Below are positions 10,851 through 22,954 of a DNA stretch of 64,000 nucleotides, piece after piece. A program made the translations under genes and the position numbers. Location of the stretch: assembly GCF_019279795.1 (NCBI RefSeq), contig NC_056743.1, positions 930,412,499 through 930,476,498 on the forward strand, given 5' to 3'. Within the stretch, counting starts at the first letter, position 1; each line of letters opens with the position of its first letter. The notes below the pieces were generated by a model. It was not told the origin of the DNA and did no database searches. It saw nothing but the letters and a program-made list of their open reading frames with translations. Origin of the DNA: Protopterus annectens (taxonomy: Eukaryota; Chordata; Ceratodontiformes; Protopteridae).

Positions 10851-13210
10851 GACTGCCTCCAGAGCAGGACAGTCGGGCCTCCTCTCAGGAGTGCTGGAAA
10901 GGTTTACCAGGGAGTGTTTCCCTGTCACCTTGATGTTGCGGACCCCCTCTGCCGCCAGGGTGGCGTCTTCCACCTCTGCCCCCTCCTCTGCCTCTAGAGG
11001 GGGCATCACCCTGTGTGCCCGAGAAAGACCCCTGGGGTTTTCGAAACCACATTTTCCCACCGCGTTGCCCTTTGGGGTACGGTCTGGTTGGGGTGGAAAA
11101 ACGGACTCCGACAGCAGACAGAGTCTTTCCCTCTTGTTCACACCGGGTAAGGGTCTCCTTTACCTTGGGGCCAAAAAGAGTGGCACCGTCAAATGGGGCG
11201 TTTGTAAAGGAAGACTTGAAGGCTTCCGCAAAGGAGCATAGGCGCATCCAGGATTGTCTCTGAAGAGCAATCGCTGAAGCTGCTGCCCTACTCGAACCTT
11301 CGCCGCGAGGAAATCAGACTCATGGACGAGTTAACAATCGATGTTAGGGTATTAAGTTGCGCTGTCACTTTATCTGAGACAGCTGCATCTGTAGCACCCT
11401 GGAGGGTATCTCCCAACTCTTTGACTAGATCCCTCTGCAGACGTGTAAAATGGGTCAAATAGTTCAGGGACCGCATGGAAAAAGCCGCTGAACTAAAAAT
11501 GCGCTTCCCATATCTATCCATCGTCCTAGAATCTTTATTAGGCGGATGGAGGGACGAAGAAGACTCCGACATCTCCTTTTTCGTGGCTGCAGCCACCACC
11601 ATAGCGTCTACTGGCACTCCTTTTGTAAGGTAGGACTTATCCTGAGGTGCTGTGATGTACTTGTTCGGTTTTCTTGGAACAGGTTCCACTGTGTCAGGAG
11701 TCTCCCACGGCCTTCGAGGAATAAGTTGCATTAGTTCGTCGAAGGGCGGAGTGACCCAGGAGGAGGAAGGGTGAGCACCAAATGCCTTCAGCAGAACTGA
11801 CTCATCCTCAGAAGGGGGAAGGGACTGCCAGTCACCTCTCTGTTTCAGGATCTCCAAAATGTCTGAAAAGAGACATCTTCGAAGGTGACTTAGGGGACCC
11901 CTCTGACTCATCTAAGTCAGTATCAGATGTCAAGGATTCCTGTGGAGAATCCAAGTGTCTCCTCTTACACAGTCTCTTCCTAGGGACTTCCTCGTGGGGA
12001 GCATCCGAAGAAGCCTCGAGGAAGAGGGGGCTCCCTCCAGGGGTGGCTGAGGCACTGGTGCCCGACGCTTGGATGTGGCCGTGGGTGCAGATGAAGACAA
12101 AGGCCCTTTATGGGGAGGAGAAACTGCTTCCACTGATGTGGTTGTCTGGGTAGACAACACCTTCCTCATCAGGTCGAACGCCCCGGTCCCGCATCGAAGA
12201 GTCTCCCGGTTCCGAAGAAATGGGAAGAATCCCCGACACGGGCACCGAAGGCATCGACCCCGAGGACGGAGCCGAATCGATCCGTGCCGAGGCCCCGAGG
12301 GGGAGAGTCGGAACCGACACGTCGGTTCGACTCTCGGCCCCGGAACCAAGAACAGACCGTCGGCTCCGAGATTCCGGTACCGGGTCCGACGGAGTCGAGG
12401 TGAGGGGAACAGACCGAGAAAAGGACGGTTCTGGACCCGAGGGCTCCACAATCAGTAGATCAGCCTCTTCCGGCTCCAAAGACTGAATCGGTCTCGGAGG
12501 AGGAATGGATGGAGATACAGGGAGGCTTTCAAGTTTCGACACCAACTGGGTGGAAACCGAAATAAGTTTAGAGAGGGCCGAATGCTCCAACAACTTCTGC
12601 ACCACGCGATCCACATCGACATCCGAAAGTTTGGAGGAAGAACGGGTCGAGGAACCAAGACGGAGCCGACCTCAATATGGCCGGGAGGGAGCTCCACCAC
12701 CGGTTCCAAGACTCGAGGCTCAGGAACCGACACCAGTTGAACACTCGGCCCCGAAGTCTGTGGAACCGGTGATCTAACCTTTGAAGAAGAGCTCGGAGCC
12801 GATGACTTAGGCTCCGACGTCTTCGATTCCTTAGAGGACTTCGATGCCTGGTCAGAAACATCCAAAGCCTCTTGGAAAGCTGGTTTCAATAGACCTCTGT
12901 CCATCAGTTTCCTGCGCCTATCTGTCATGACCCTCCCACTAAAAGAGTGACAGATGGAGCAATCCTCTTGTAAATGGAGAGGGCCAAGGCAGTAGACGCA
13001 GGAACTATGGTTGTCAGTGACCGACATTTTTTGGCCACACTGACAACGCTTGAAACCAGACTTTGCCTTCTCAGACATTGTAGAATAATATACAACTCCA
13101 GAAAAAACACAGTCAAATCCGAGAAAAGTAGTCACCATCAGGTAAATGTCAAATCCGGTAGAAATTTGTCTCAATATAGAAAGATGTGAAGGGTGTAGGC
13201 CCCGATACAA
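10839..13210 (-). pseudogene. DIRS B gag
   Basis: The N-terminal zinc ribbon at about 13080-12960 reads RCQCGQKM, then HSSCVYCLGPLHLQEDC and SICHSF, a CxC...CxxC...CxxCH pattern. A long Ser/Pro-rich low-complexity region (12900-12100) follows, then a conserved helical core (11911-11288: WVTPPFDELMQLIPRRP, TMDRYGKRIFSSAAF, MRSLNYLTHFTRLQRDL) and a Gly/Arg-rich tail (GRGGGRGGRRHPGGRGG) likely to bind RNA. GC and CpG are clearly higher here than in the neighbours, in keeping with less decay than copy A. Frameshifts are present near 12100 and 11250. Confidence 0.8.
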
Positions 13211-13369
13211 AAATACCGAAAAATAAGGTTAACGGTACCAAAGAATTACGGAACCACAACACAATCACACTTGTTAATACTGATAATATCAACTAGAATA
13301 GAATTCTTAATAAAATACAACAAAAAAAAGTTATATCTTAGCTTAGAAAGTCTCGAGCTAGCTCCCAAC

Positions 13370-13544
13370 GATGCGTATGCAGCAGCGGCAAACTAGATCT
13401 GAGGTAAAGGCAGAGGGGGATTGTGGGTATTAGATTGTCTCGAGCTTCTTCTCGATGCAGAGCTTGCAAGAGGCCGGCACGGAGCCGAGGATCGGCTCCG
13501 AACCCATGTGTAAGAACAAACGGCGAGATTGAACACTATCACAT
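13370..13544. repeat. DIRS B right ITR (5' end)
   Basis: Inverted copy of 7492-7690, ending GAACACTATCACAT at 13544. It contains GGAGCCGAGGATCGGCTCC, an internal near-palindrome. The AT-rich leader of B (13210-13370) separates it from gag. DIRS A gag resumes immediately after it. Confidence 0.85.
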
Positions 13545-14319
13545 TACGAAGATAGCTTTGGAGAAGAGGACTTTTTGCCTTTTGTAATTTTTGTTTTAGT
13601 GGAGGAAGAACCCTCCAATATAGCTTCTACAAAAGATAATGGAAGAAGACTTCGAAATTAATGTATTTTTCTGCTCTACTAAAGCATGATGGTTAAAGCA
13701 GTGACATATTGAGCAATCTTCTTGCAAATGGAGAGGACCTAAACTATAGACGCATAATGTGTGGCATCAGATAATGGCAGATTGTCTCCACACTTCATAC
13801 ATTTTTTAAATCATGCCAGTTTACCTGCCATTATTAACAATACAACACAACAGGACAGATAATAAAAAAAAAAAAAAAAAAAATTAAGGGGAAAAGTTGA
13901 AAAGCAGAGATGGAAATATCAACAATAGTAAAACTAGGGAGTATGACAGTGTCGGAGGGGGATGAAAGACACTAACAATAGTATCTAAGAGGTACAGAAA
14001 ATGTAGTAAAGAGAGAAAAAAATATAAGAAATCGTAAGAAACCACAAGGAATTAATACACAAAGGTAAGAGAAAGAATAAAAGGTTTTTAAACGTTTGTA
14101 AGTAAGTATGAAATATACCTGATGTATGCTCGACAGTGATGGAAGACCATGTCTTTTGAGTGAAGCGGCAAACAAGATCTTAGGTAATTGGGGTTGGTGC
14201 GTTATGGGTAACGGAGAAGCTTGATAGTTTTTGGTTGCCATGAGCTTTAGCAATGCATGAGTCAGATCTGTGGGAATGGATCAGAACCCATCAGCTGAGG
14301 ACAGAATGAAAACTGACAT
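13545..14319 (-). mobile_element. DIRS A 5' part: gag zinc-ribbon remnant, leader, ITR-like end
   Basis: Minus-strand remnants KCMKCGDNLPLSDATHY and CKKIAQYVTALT resemble the zinc ribbon of gag B. They are followed (towards 14100) by an AT-rich leader with an A run at 13864-13883. The end region 14130-14319 resembles ITR B in pieces. The decay is heavy; the true terminus is uncertain but may be GACAT at 14315-14319. Confidence 0.5.
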
Positions 14320-15090
14320 CAGATGTCTTTGGAGAATCATCAACAGCACATGACATCTACATTTATTTGGAATGTTACTTCAAATCTGAAAGTGTAATGG
14401 TCTCTTATTGTGGTTTCTGTGTGCTGAGCTACTAGTATTATGGAAATGTAATAAAAGTGTTTGTTGATGTAAAGTGCTATTGGAAATGCAGTACACTGGT
14501 ATTACACTGTCACTTAAATATTTAAATTCATTTCCTGGCAGTGGTTAAATGTGCCAGCTAATCATGTAACCAATCAAATACTAGTTACTTGTTCATCAAA
14601 AATGTTTTACATCATGGGAGAAAATCAGTGTGGGCCATCTAGACCTCACATTGTCGCACATACTCTCTCGTTCACAGCCTCCAAAACCCGACCGCATTTT
14701 ATTTCCATCTCAACACTGGCAATGGCCAGCAACAGAAGTCATCAACACATGCATAAACTGCAACAGAAAAAGTAGAATATGTCTTTTAAAAAAAATTAAA
14801 ACAAAAGCAGACACACACTGGAAGTAAACACTGTTAACAAAGGAAACCATATACACAGCGGTGTAATTTGAAAGTTGGTAAAAAAAACAAAGAAAAAAAC
14901 ATTTCTTAACCTAAGTTTCAACAAGGGGCCTCAGTGAGCTATTAGAAAGCTGGTAAATTCAAGAGAAAAGGGGATGTATTTCCTTTATTTTTAATGAATC
15001 ATGTTAAACAAATGCACAAACATTCAGCAAAAACTTTTCATTTAGAGCTCTGATATTTAACATGCCATCTTTGGACCTTCACCACCAGAA
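14320..15090. other. Unidentified sequence
   Basis: AT-rich. I see no coding motif, no tandem repeat and no terminal repeat here. The small open frames at 14551-14827 carry no recognisable domain. Confidence 0.6.
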
Positions 15091-15568
15091 AGTACAGTTG
15101 TGTAAGTAAAATTACCATAACAGTAGCTGTTCAAACACATCACAGTTACGGAAGCATAAAGCTATATGGGATGTATCCAGCCAAGGACCAGACATCTGAC
15201 CAGTATACTAAATCTTCTGGTAAGTTTCCATATGCACTGTATGTCTGAGGAAGTACGAGGGCATGGCAGTACAAAAGCAGATAAACAGGAGCCAAAATTT
15301 AGTTTTTTTTGCTTCTCTCTATATAAAAAAAAAAAAAAAAAAAAAGGAGGCTGTAATATAAAAGGAAAGATACCAGGTTGCAAAATTTGAATGTTAATGT
15401 GCAAGGAGAAAGGGGGACAGGGACAAAAGAAGCTGCACCCTTGGCAAGGATAATCACCAAAAAGGGGCAGTAAAACACCACCATGATTAGGGAGGTGGAG
15501 GGAGGGTTGCAATACTACAACAGTGATCTATTCAAACATCTATGGTTATGGCATGTTTTGTTGCACAA
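15091..15568 (-). mobile_element. DIRS fragment P1 (left ITR, spacer, first half of ICR)
   Basis: Begins AGTACAGTTGTGTAAGT at 15091 after the flank ACCAGAA, like the left ends of D, E, F and L. It includes an A run (15324-15344) and a GGAGGGAGGG spacer, and ends with TTATGGCATGTTTTGTTGC, the complement of its own left end. It stops exactly where the complement of AGTACAG should follow. The left end of C (15569) starts there, so C appears to be inserted in the P1 ICR. Confidence 0.65.
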
Positions 15569-15622
15569 AGTACCTTTGCGGAAGTCCTACTTACCTGCAA
15601 CAGCAGATGTTCGAATTTCACA

Positions 15623-17589
15623 CTACCTCAAATGCATATGGGTTCTGTGCCTGCGGGCAAGCGTTTCTTTTACTGATGGTCCAAATAAGGAGCAATCGAA
15701 AGGGGGATTAATGAGAGACATCTTAAAGGATTCCACGAAATCACAGAGCCTTATCCAGGCATGATGCTGTATGGCTATGCCTGAGACGGCTGCTCGAGAT
15801 GTACTTTCCACAGCATTGGAAATAAGCTTCATCGAATTAGCTACGAAAGACAGAGTGGCCAGTTGCGGAGAAAATTTCTTAAGATCCTCTGCTGATAGAT
15901 TTGGCAAAATAATTTGAAAGTTCTTTGATCAAATCCCTCTGCCAGTGGGTGAAATATGGCAAGAAGTTCAACGACCTGAATGCGAAAGTAACTAAGGCAT
16001 AAATGCACTTCCCGAATCTATCCATCGCGCTGGACACTCTATCCAGTGGATGGACAGTGGAGCTCTGTTGCGCTAGCTCCTTTTTTCCTAGCTGCTGCCA
16101 CAACCATGGCATCCACTACAACTCCACTGTTCTAGAACTGCCTGGTTGCAGGCTTTTAACTCTACATTTTCAACCATGGTAGAACTTTTATTAAGTGATA
16201 TGTTAACTGAATATTGTTGAGGTTTAATTGAGACATTGGTCACATGGTCTGGATTGTTGAAACATTTAAGAGTGTCTATGAAGTTGATTCTTTTATCTGA
16301 TTAAGTCCAGCCACTGTGCTGGACGAAAAGCGCTTAAGAGAGTTTGTGGTGTTCTTACATCGGTTGCTTTTTATGTTCATTCAGTTTGCAAAGTATTTTT
16401 TTCGTTTCCAAGTTGTCTGCAGACGGTGGCAGAAACTTACCCAGGTGTTTGGGTACTGGTTCAACAGTGTCCGGCTCCTTTCGACCTGGTGGGAGACAAG
16501 GTCGCTAAGCTCATCTGTGGGGGGGGGGTTACCCAAGATGTAGATGGGCCAGCCCGGAAGGTCTCCAGAAACAGTCTCTCTTTAGAAGGATTACGGGAGG
16601 ACCATCCACCTCTTTGCCTAGGGACTTCCAAGATGTCCCTGAAGGAAACACCGTCAGGTGGTGATCGGGGATCCTTACTCTTCATCAAAGTCTGTGTCCT
16701 CCGTAAGAGACTCAATGGGGGAGCCTATGTACCTCCTTTTTCATGTCCTCTTCCAAGGGACTTCCTAAGTGGGGTGGTCCAGAAAGGTATTAGAAGAGGA
16801 GGGAAACCCGAATAGAGACCTTCTGGGACTGACTGACTGACTGACTCGATGGAGCAGAAAAGATGGGCTTAGAGCTCAAAGCAGATGAAGGGTGAATGGT
16901 AGGAGCCAAGATACAGGAGGATAGTTCTCTAGCTGTAGAGAAAGCACTCTACAATCTGGAAGGCTGACGGACCTGTAGAAACCTCTCGTCCCTTTCTTAA
17001 AGCCATAGCAGCCGAGGAAAGGAGGTTGGGGCCAGCCCCAGATCCACTCTGCCCAGAGATAATCGGGCCCAAGATGCCTAGGGCTGAACTATCCAGGGGA
17101 AGGGAGGGATATGAATTAACCAGAGCCAGCCCTACCCCTCAGACCTGCCACAGACCTCTCGGATCCCAGACCCACTCTGATCCGAAGACAACTGAATAGA
17201 ATTGGTCAGGGTGACTGTCAGATCCGAAGGAAGGGATTTCTTCGGATTAGATGATGTACCTCTCAGGGATCTAGGATCCTTGGGACTCCAAAACTGATTG
17301 TCAAATCAGAGAAAGAGAGCTGGAATGTCCCCCATCTAAATTTGAATGCCAAGAAACCTTCTCATTGTTCTGTCCATATCGAAATTGGAGTGGCTCCTGG
17401 AAGACCTAGACGAGGTCGAGGAGGTCAGTCTTGAAGGCTTAGTGGGTGTCTGGAAAATTTTTGTTGGTAAAGTCAGAGCCACTACGTGTAAAGCCAGATC
17501 TGGTGAATGACCTCTACCTGTCAGATCCAAGCCCTTAGGATCCCGAGCAGAGGCAGACTAGATAGGAGAGCTAGTGCTAGGAGCCGAAA
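15623..17589 (-). pseudogene. DIRS C gag (C-terminal part)
   Basis: Fragments match gag of A and B: SVKETLARR (15640), FDCSLFGPSVK, SAMDRFGKCIYALV and LNFLPYFTHWQRDLIKELS (15879-16112), SFRDILEVPRQRGGW (16461-16715). A Ser/Arg-rich region (17336-17530) leads into the insertion point of D. The break after KETLAR marks the internal deletion. Decayed by frameshifts; no activity expected. Confidence 0.65.
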
Positions 17590-17850
17590 AGTACAGTTTT
17601 ATACCTACCATAAAAGTAGATGTTCGAGTGTTCACACTTCTGCAGTCATTACACTAGGGTTATCCTGCTGTCAGGCAGACCAGTAGTCTGCCAGAGTTCC
17701 AAAGTCTTGGTCCGGCGTCGGTTGCTGTCGCTTCTTCCCTGACGTCAATGCGCCAGGGGTATAAAAGATGCATCCAACGCTATTTTCTTCAGTTTTTCTT
17801 GCCCCAGATGTCAGGTGCCCCCCAAGTAGGTAGGAAATGCATATTGCTAA
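17590..17850. repeat. DIRS D left ITR
   Basis: Inverted match to 22955-23135, for example GGGTTATCCTGCTGTCAGGC against GCCTGACGGCAGGATAACCC. It contains GGGGTATAAAAG (TATA box near 17758) and a TTCAGTTTTTCTTGCC element. The spacer 17850-17980 has no coding content. Confidence 0.9.
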
Positions 17851-17979
17851 TAAAACATATATAAAATAAAAACAATACCTTCAGATACAAGCAAATACAC
17901 CAAAAAGGTTGTATAGGATTGACAGGTATAGATAAGCCCAGCTAGGACAAATGGGATGGAGGGAGGGTAACCTGGACTG

Positions 17980-18075
17980 CAGCAGTGTGAACACTCGAAC
18001 ATCTACATTTATGGTAGGTACAAAACTGTACTATGTTCATCGTGTTACACTGCTGCAGTCATTACACTTGAGTAG
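17980..18075. repeat. DIRS D internal complementary region
   Basis: The complement of the left end (CATTTATGGTAGGTACAAAA) is fused to the complement of the right end (ATGTTCATCGTGTTACACTG), followed by CAGTCATTACAC. It corresponds to the circle junction of the two termini. Confidence 0.88.
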
Positions 18076-18124
18076 AATCCCAAAGCTAAGGTTGGGTGGC
18101 TGGTCTATAAAGAATTAGGATTGG

Positions 18125-19150
18125 CTATGAGGCCCTGCAGAACTGCAGTGGCAAATCCTGCTCTGGATTTAGAGTAAAGAGGCAAGTGGTAATGCTTGGT
18201 AAAGGTGTGCACTGAACTCCAAGTTGCAGCCTCCAAAATTTCCTGGGTTGGTACTCCTCTGAGGAAGGCTGTTGAAGTGGCTGTTGCTCTGGTAGAATGT
18301 GGCCTAATGTTAGTAGGGACCGATTTTCCATGCTGTGTGTAGCATTAACGAATACAGTGTCCTATCCATTTGGAGATAGTTTGCTTTGAGATAGCCTTGC
18401 CCTGTGATCCTGCAGCATATGCTACAAACAGTTGCTCAGATTTCCTAAAAGCTTTTGATTTGTCCAAGTAGAAGCGTAGCTGCCTGTGTATGTCCAAAGA
18501 GTGCAGAAGTTTCTCCCCTTTATTCTGGGGGTTTGGATAAACAGTTGGCAAATGGATGGTTTGGTTAAGAGCCACACGAGATACCACCTTTGGCATAAAG
18601 GTAGGGTTTGTCCTTAAAGAAACCCTGTCCTGGTGAAAAAATATAAAAGGTTTCACTGCCATTAATGCCTGTAGCTCCGAGACTCTTCGTGCTGAAGTTA
18701 CTGCCAGGAGCAGAGCTGTTTTCCATGATAAAAATTTTAGATCGGCTGTATTGGCTGGCTCAAAAGGTGGCAGGGTCAGTTTTTCCAAAACAAAATTGAG
18801 GTCCCAAGTTGGTGGTGGTGCTCTCCGGGGCGGTCTTATATTTTTAGCCCCTCTGAGGTACTGCTTTAGCAAGGGATGAGAGAATAAAGGAGGATCCGTG
18901 TTGTAATGTGCTGAAATGGCAGATGCGTGGATCTTAATTGATGAGAAGGATAGGCCTTTGTCCAGCATCTCAGTTAAGTACTGTAAAATCTGAGGAATGT
19001 TTGGGACAAGTGGGTCAAGGCTTTGAGCCTGGTTCCAGGTGCAGAATCTCTTCCATTTTTCTGAGTAAGATTTCCTGGTGCTAGGCCTCCTGGCCTCCAA
19101 AAGGACATCCATAACAGCTTTAGAGAGAGGTGCTGCCTGTTTGACTAATG
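18125..19150 (-). pseudogene. DIRS D tyrosine recombinase
   Basis: Clear recombinase: STRKSYSEKWKRFCTW (core-binding), SFSSIKIHASAISAHY, LAVTSARRVSELQALM (catalytic Arg), and SKQTISKWIGHCIR before a stop near 18345. The last part (18331-18125) gives HSTRATATS (His-x-x-Arg) and SVHTFTKHYHLPL with the nucleophile Tyr in shifted frames. The N-terminal portion is fused in frame to RNase H in one 515-codon ORF (18345-19892), which probably reflects an indel in the overlap and not the ancestral layout. Confidence 0.88.
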
Positions 19151-21103
19151 GATCTGCCATGCAGCCAGGTTTAGTGTTTTGAGTTGACCATGCAGGATCA
19201 GATTGTTTTGTTGAGTGAGAAGGTGTGAAATTTGAGGCAAAATCCACGGTGGGCCTTGAGCTAAGTTCTTTAAGATTGGGTACCAGTGCTGGCGTGGCCA
19301 GTCTGGAGCAATCAGGATCATCTCTGCTTTTTCTTGTCTGGCTTTTAGGAGTACCTTTGAAAGGACATGCAGTGGTGGGAAGGCATAAACTTTTAGATTT
19401 TTTCCAGCTGAATGAGAGAGCATCCACTTTCCATGCTTGTGTGTGGTAAGTCCTTGTGCAGAATTTTTGTAGTTGACAATTCAGTGGGGAGGCAAAAAGA
19501 TCTATGTCTGGGCATCCCCATTTTTGCATTACCATGCTGAAGATTTTTGGATTCAATTTCCATTCGTGAGGGTCCATGATATTTCTGCTTAGATCATCTG
19601 CCAGAGTATTTTTCCTTCCTGGCAGGAATTGTGCTTGCAGATGAACTTGATAAGTTAGAGCTGTGTTCCACAAGGTCATGGCTTGCTTGCATAGGGGATA
19701 AGAATGAGTGCCCCCTTGCTTGTTTATGTACCACATTACTGTGTTGTCGTCTGTCCTTAATAATAATTGTCCTGGATGCAGAAGGTCCTTGAAAGCTGTT
19801 AGGGCATTTTGAACAGCCAACATCTCTTTTTGATTGATGTGAAGATGCATTTGGTCTGTGGTCCACTTGCCCTGAATACATTTTCCTGCCATGTGTGCTC
19901 CCCAGGCGTAATCCGAAGCATCTGTTGTTAGAGTCTGCCTGGCTGTGGGTAGAGTGAAAGGCTGACCCTTGTTGAGGTGACATGCCTGTGCCCACCATCA
20001 AAACTCCTGTTGTAGGCAGGGAATTATTGGTATTACTGCTTCTAAACTGTGAGAGTGTTGAGTCCAAACACTTTTTAGGTACCATTGTAATTTCCTCATA
20101 TGCAGTCTGGCATATGGAATTAGTAGTATGCAGGATGCCATGAATCCCAGGGCCTGCAGAATTTTTCTTGCAGGGAGATGGGACTTCTTTGCCAGTAATT
20201 GAAAATATTGAGTCAGTTGTTCTTGTTTGTCTGGCGTGAGGTAAGCCATCTGGGCCGTTGTATTTAAGCTGGCACCCAGGAATATTATCTGCTGTGAGGG
20301 CACTAGTTTTGACTTCTTTTTGTTTACTGTGTACCCTAGAGAAATTACTTTTTACAAACGCCAGATGCTTTAGAAGAATGTCTTTTGTCTCTGCTTGAAT
20401 GAGGCAGTCGTCCAGGCATGGATATATTTGAATTCCTTTTTGTCTGCAAAATGCAATTACTGGTGTCAGGCACTTTGTAAAGACCCTGGGTGCAGTAGAT
20501 GAGCCAAAGGGCAGTGCAGAGAATTGGTAGTGCATTGTACCAGCTTTGAATCTGAGGTATCATCTGCAATTTTGTCTGATAGGGACATGCAGGTATGCCT
20601 CTGAGGTCCAGAGTAACAAGCCAAGCCTTCTTGCCCAGCATGGGAAGAAGCTGCTGTAGTGTCAACATTTTGAATTTCGGAACATCCAGGTAAGTATTTA
20701 GAGTTGAAAGGTCTAGTATGGGTCTCCAGGCTTTGTCCTTTCTGGGGACCAGAAAGAGTCTTGAGTAAAATCCTTGTCCTTGTTCTTTCTGTGGTACTTT
20801 TTAAATAGCTCTCATGTCCATGAGGGCTGAAATTTGTTTTTGAGCCTCTGCCCATTGATTTTGTGGCAGGTTCGCCCTTCCTTTTAGCCTTGGTAGAGTG
20901 TGAAAGTGGAACCTGTAACCTTGAGACACAATATTCACAACCCATTTGTCTTGGGTGATTGTTTGCCAATTTTGAGAAAGAAGTGCTAGTTTTCCCCCTA
21001 AGGGGGCTGCGCTTGGCGTATGAAGGGGGAAGTCATTGGGACTGTTTCCTGTAAGGTTGAGACTTGTCCTCACCTTTTGGGGTTGAGGTGGCCCCACTGT
21101 CAT
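19145..21103 (-). pseudogene. DIRS D reverse transcriptase-RNase H-MT region
   Basis: RT: FSALPFGSSTAPRVFTKCL and IYPCLDDCLIQAE (active-site Asp-Asp at about 20400). RNase H: TTDASDYAWGAHM, NQKEMLAVQNAL, RTDDNTVMWYINKQGG, NTLADDLSRN, so all four acidic positions are present. The methyltransferase-like segment reads CPDIDLFASPLN, VYAFPPLHVLSKVL and ILIAPDWPRQHWYP. A T run at 19398-19403 marks the shift between the MT frame and the recombinase frame. Motif A (LVTLDLRG) is altered and several stops break the RT. Confidence 0.85.
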
Positions 21104-21109
21104 TGTCTG

Positions 21110-22844
21110 TTAGAGCTTTGGGGTTGAGATCTGCCTCTTGGGCGTCTGTCTGCCTCTCTGTGGCCTGTCTGACACTGGAAAGAACCAATTCTTTGTAGGC
21201 CAATTTCTGCTAAATCGAGGTGGCTGTACCTGTAAGAAATCTTTGACTGTTTGCATAGATTTAGCTTTATCCTCCATTTTCTTTAACACCTCTTCTGCCT
21301 TAACACCAAACAAGGTATAATGCTGTAAAGGAGCATCCAATAATTTTGCCTTAACATGATCAGGTAAACTCTGTTCTTTTAACCAAGCATGTCTTCGAAT
21401 CACAGAACCTGCAACTGCGGCTCTGCAAGAGGCCTCTAAAGAATCAAAACCACATTGCAGAGTATGTTTTCCCACCTGTTCAACTGCATGCAATAAATCC
21501 TGCATTTCCTTATAGTCAGGAGCTTCTGAGCTTGCAAGCATTTTCTGTTTTAACTGAGCCATTAAATATTGTTGGTACTTAAGCACGTGAAACTGGCATT
21601 TTAAAGCCCTTACTGCTAAAGTTGCTGAAGTGTAAACTTTCTTCCCCCATCTATCCAATGCTCTGGAATCTCTATCAGAGGGGACTGGATTTTTTGCAAT
21701 GGAAGCCTTAACCCCTTTGGGACCCTGGGAAATAGTTTCTGGATCAGCAGAAGGGTTCTTATAAAGAACTTGTGAGAGTCAGGGACTCTATAATACCTAT
21801 CTGGCTTGGCTGATGCAGGGGGTAAAGAATCAGGAGATAAGCTGGATTCAGAGAACACATCATCCACAATATCTAACACAGGCAGGATAGCTAGGGGCCT
21901 GTGCTGAGGCAATAAAAGGAAGTCCCTGAGCCTTTTCTTGAATTCTGAATAATCCTGTCTTTCCCAATGGAAATGCTCCCTCATGGTATGTAAGGTTTCC
22001 CCAAAAGAATAATCCTCAGGAGGAGAGGCTGAAGGGATGGATTCTTCAGCATCAGAGTCCTCATAGGGGGGGAGAGAGTATCCCTGGTCTGAAGAGGAAT
22101 CAGAGGAAATGGAAACCTGATCAGAGGAATCATAGTCTGTATCCTGCCTAGGCCTTTTCTCAGGAGGGGGATGGGAACCCCTGATTAGTGTAATGACGTC
22201 TCCGGCCATTTTAAGCATCTGTTTCTTAGGCATGGAGGACTGTCCAGGAGAAAGCTGTACTTGCTTCTTTGTTTTTAATGGTGTTTTTGTCTTGGCTGTT
22301 GCTTTAATGGTAAGTTGTGAAGGTCTAAAGACACCCTCAGAAGCAGATGCCTGCTCAGCGGCTCTAGACCCATCTGAGGGGTTAGTAATCGTAGGCACAA
22401 TACCTTGAGTTTCCAGAACCCTAGTTGTCTCCACATGGGAGTCGGAGGCGGCCTGTGGCTCTGAGGTAGCGGGTGTCAGGGGCTGCGAAAGCGTCTCACT
22501 GAGAACCAGCGACTGGCCTAGAAGAGGCTTCGTCGGTTCTGGACCTTGGATGCCTGTCCTTATCCTTGTCTTTGCGTTTTTTTCATAATTGCGGTCGTCG
22601 GTTGATCCGACGGCATAGTATAATTGAATCTTTGTCCAAAGTAGTGCAAAGCAAAATCAAAACGTCGTTTTATAGTGCGTTTGTTAAATCTAGCACAAAA
22701 CCGACAACTAGTGACGTTGTGATCAGGGCCTAGGCATGGAATACAGTAAGAGTGGAAGTCCTCATGAGGTATTTGCTTCCCACAAGAAATACAATTATTA
22801 ACTTTTTCTGACATCAGTCTGAGGCAAGAAAAAAGTTTCCCCAA
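21110..22844 (-). pseudogene. DIRS D gag
   Basis: Zinc ribbon at 22810-22690: NCISCGKQIPHEDFHSYC, IPCLGPDHN, SCRFCARF. An acidic Ser-rich middle follows (DYDSSDQVSISSDSSSDQG), then DAEESIPSASPPEDYSFGET, DRYYRVPDSHKFF, a helical core (21658-21110: MDRWGKKVYTSATLAVRALK, LEASCRAAVAGSVIRRHAWL) and the basic tail QPPRFSRNWPTKNWFF. The zinc ribbon differs from gag B (CxxC at the first knuckle rather than CxC) but keeps the same overall pattern. Two or three frameshifts. Confidence 0.83.
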
Positions 22845-22954
22845 CGGGGTACTTAGTTTTATTGAAGACGTCGTATCTGAAATTTGACTTCGAAAATCTC
22901 AGGAGTCGGCTGACCAGCACTTGCGAACTGCTTTTGCTTCGGGCACCGTGCGGC

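Larger units (their letters stand above)
7492..13544 (-). mobile_element. DIRS copy B (complete, decayed)
   Basis: Full-length DIRS element of about 6.05 kb nested in DIRS A. Terminal inverted repeats (7492-7690 and about 13370-13544) and the ICR near 7848-7960 define its ends: the ICR reads the complement of the left end (ACTTCTAT) fused to the complement of the right end (ATGTGATAG). Order on the minus strand is 5' ITR, gag (13210-10840), RT-RNase H-MT (10850-9006), recombinase (9000-7981), ICR, 3' ITR. Flanks are GAAGAA on the left and TACGAAG on the right. Many frameshifts make it inactive. Confidence 0.88.
4415..14319 (-). mobile_element. DIRS copy A (gag side only; host of LINE tail and DIRS B)
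   Basis: An old DIRS retrotransposon read on the minus strand. It keeps the 5' end (ITR-like region 14130-14319), leader and gag, but ends near 4415 just after gag, so RT, RNase H and recombinase are missing. It is interrupted at 5028-6020 by a LINE tail and at 7492-13544 by DIRS B. Gag resumes at 13545 with the zinc-ribbon part after B. Its ITR resembles B (for example GATCTTAGGTAA against GATCTGAGGTAA, and GATCAGAACCCAT). The right end is placed at GACAT|C by analogy with copies D, E and F. Confidence 0.7.

Noticed and set aside
12069-12486. Long plus-strand Arg/Pro-rich ORFs opposite gag B
   Set aside because: Shadows of the GC-rich low-complexity gag region; no domain and no conservation in D, E or F.
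14551-14827. Small plus-strand ORFs as a possible host gene
   Set aside because: No domain, no start context and ordinary AT-rich composition; no support beyond being open.
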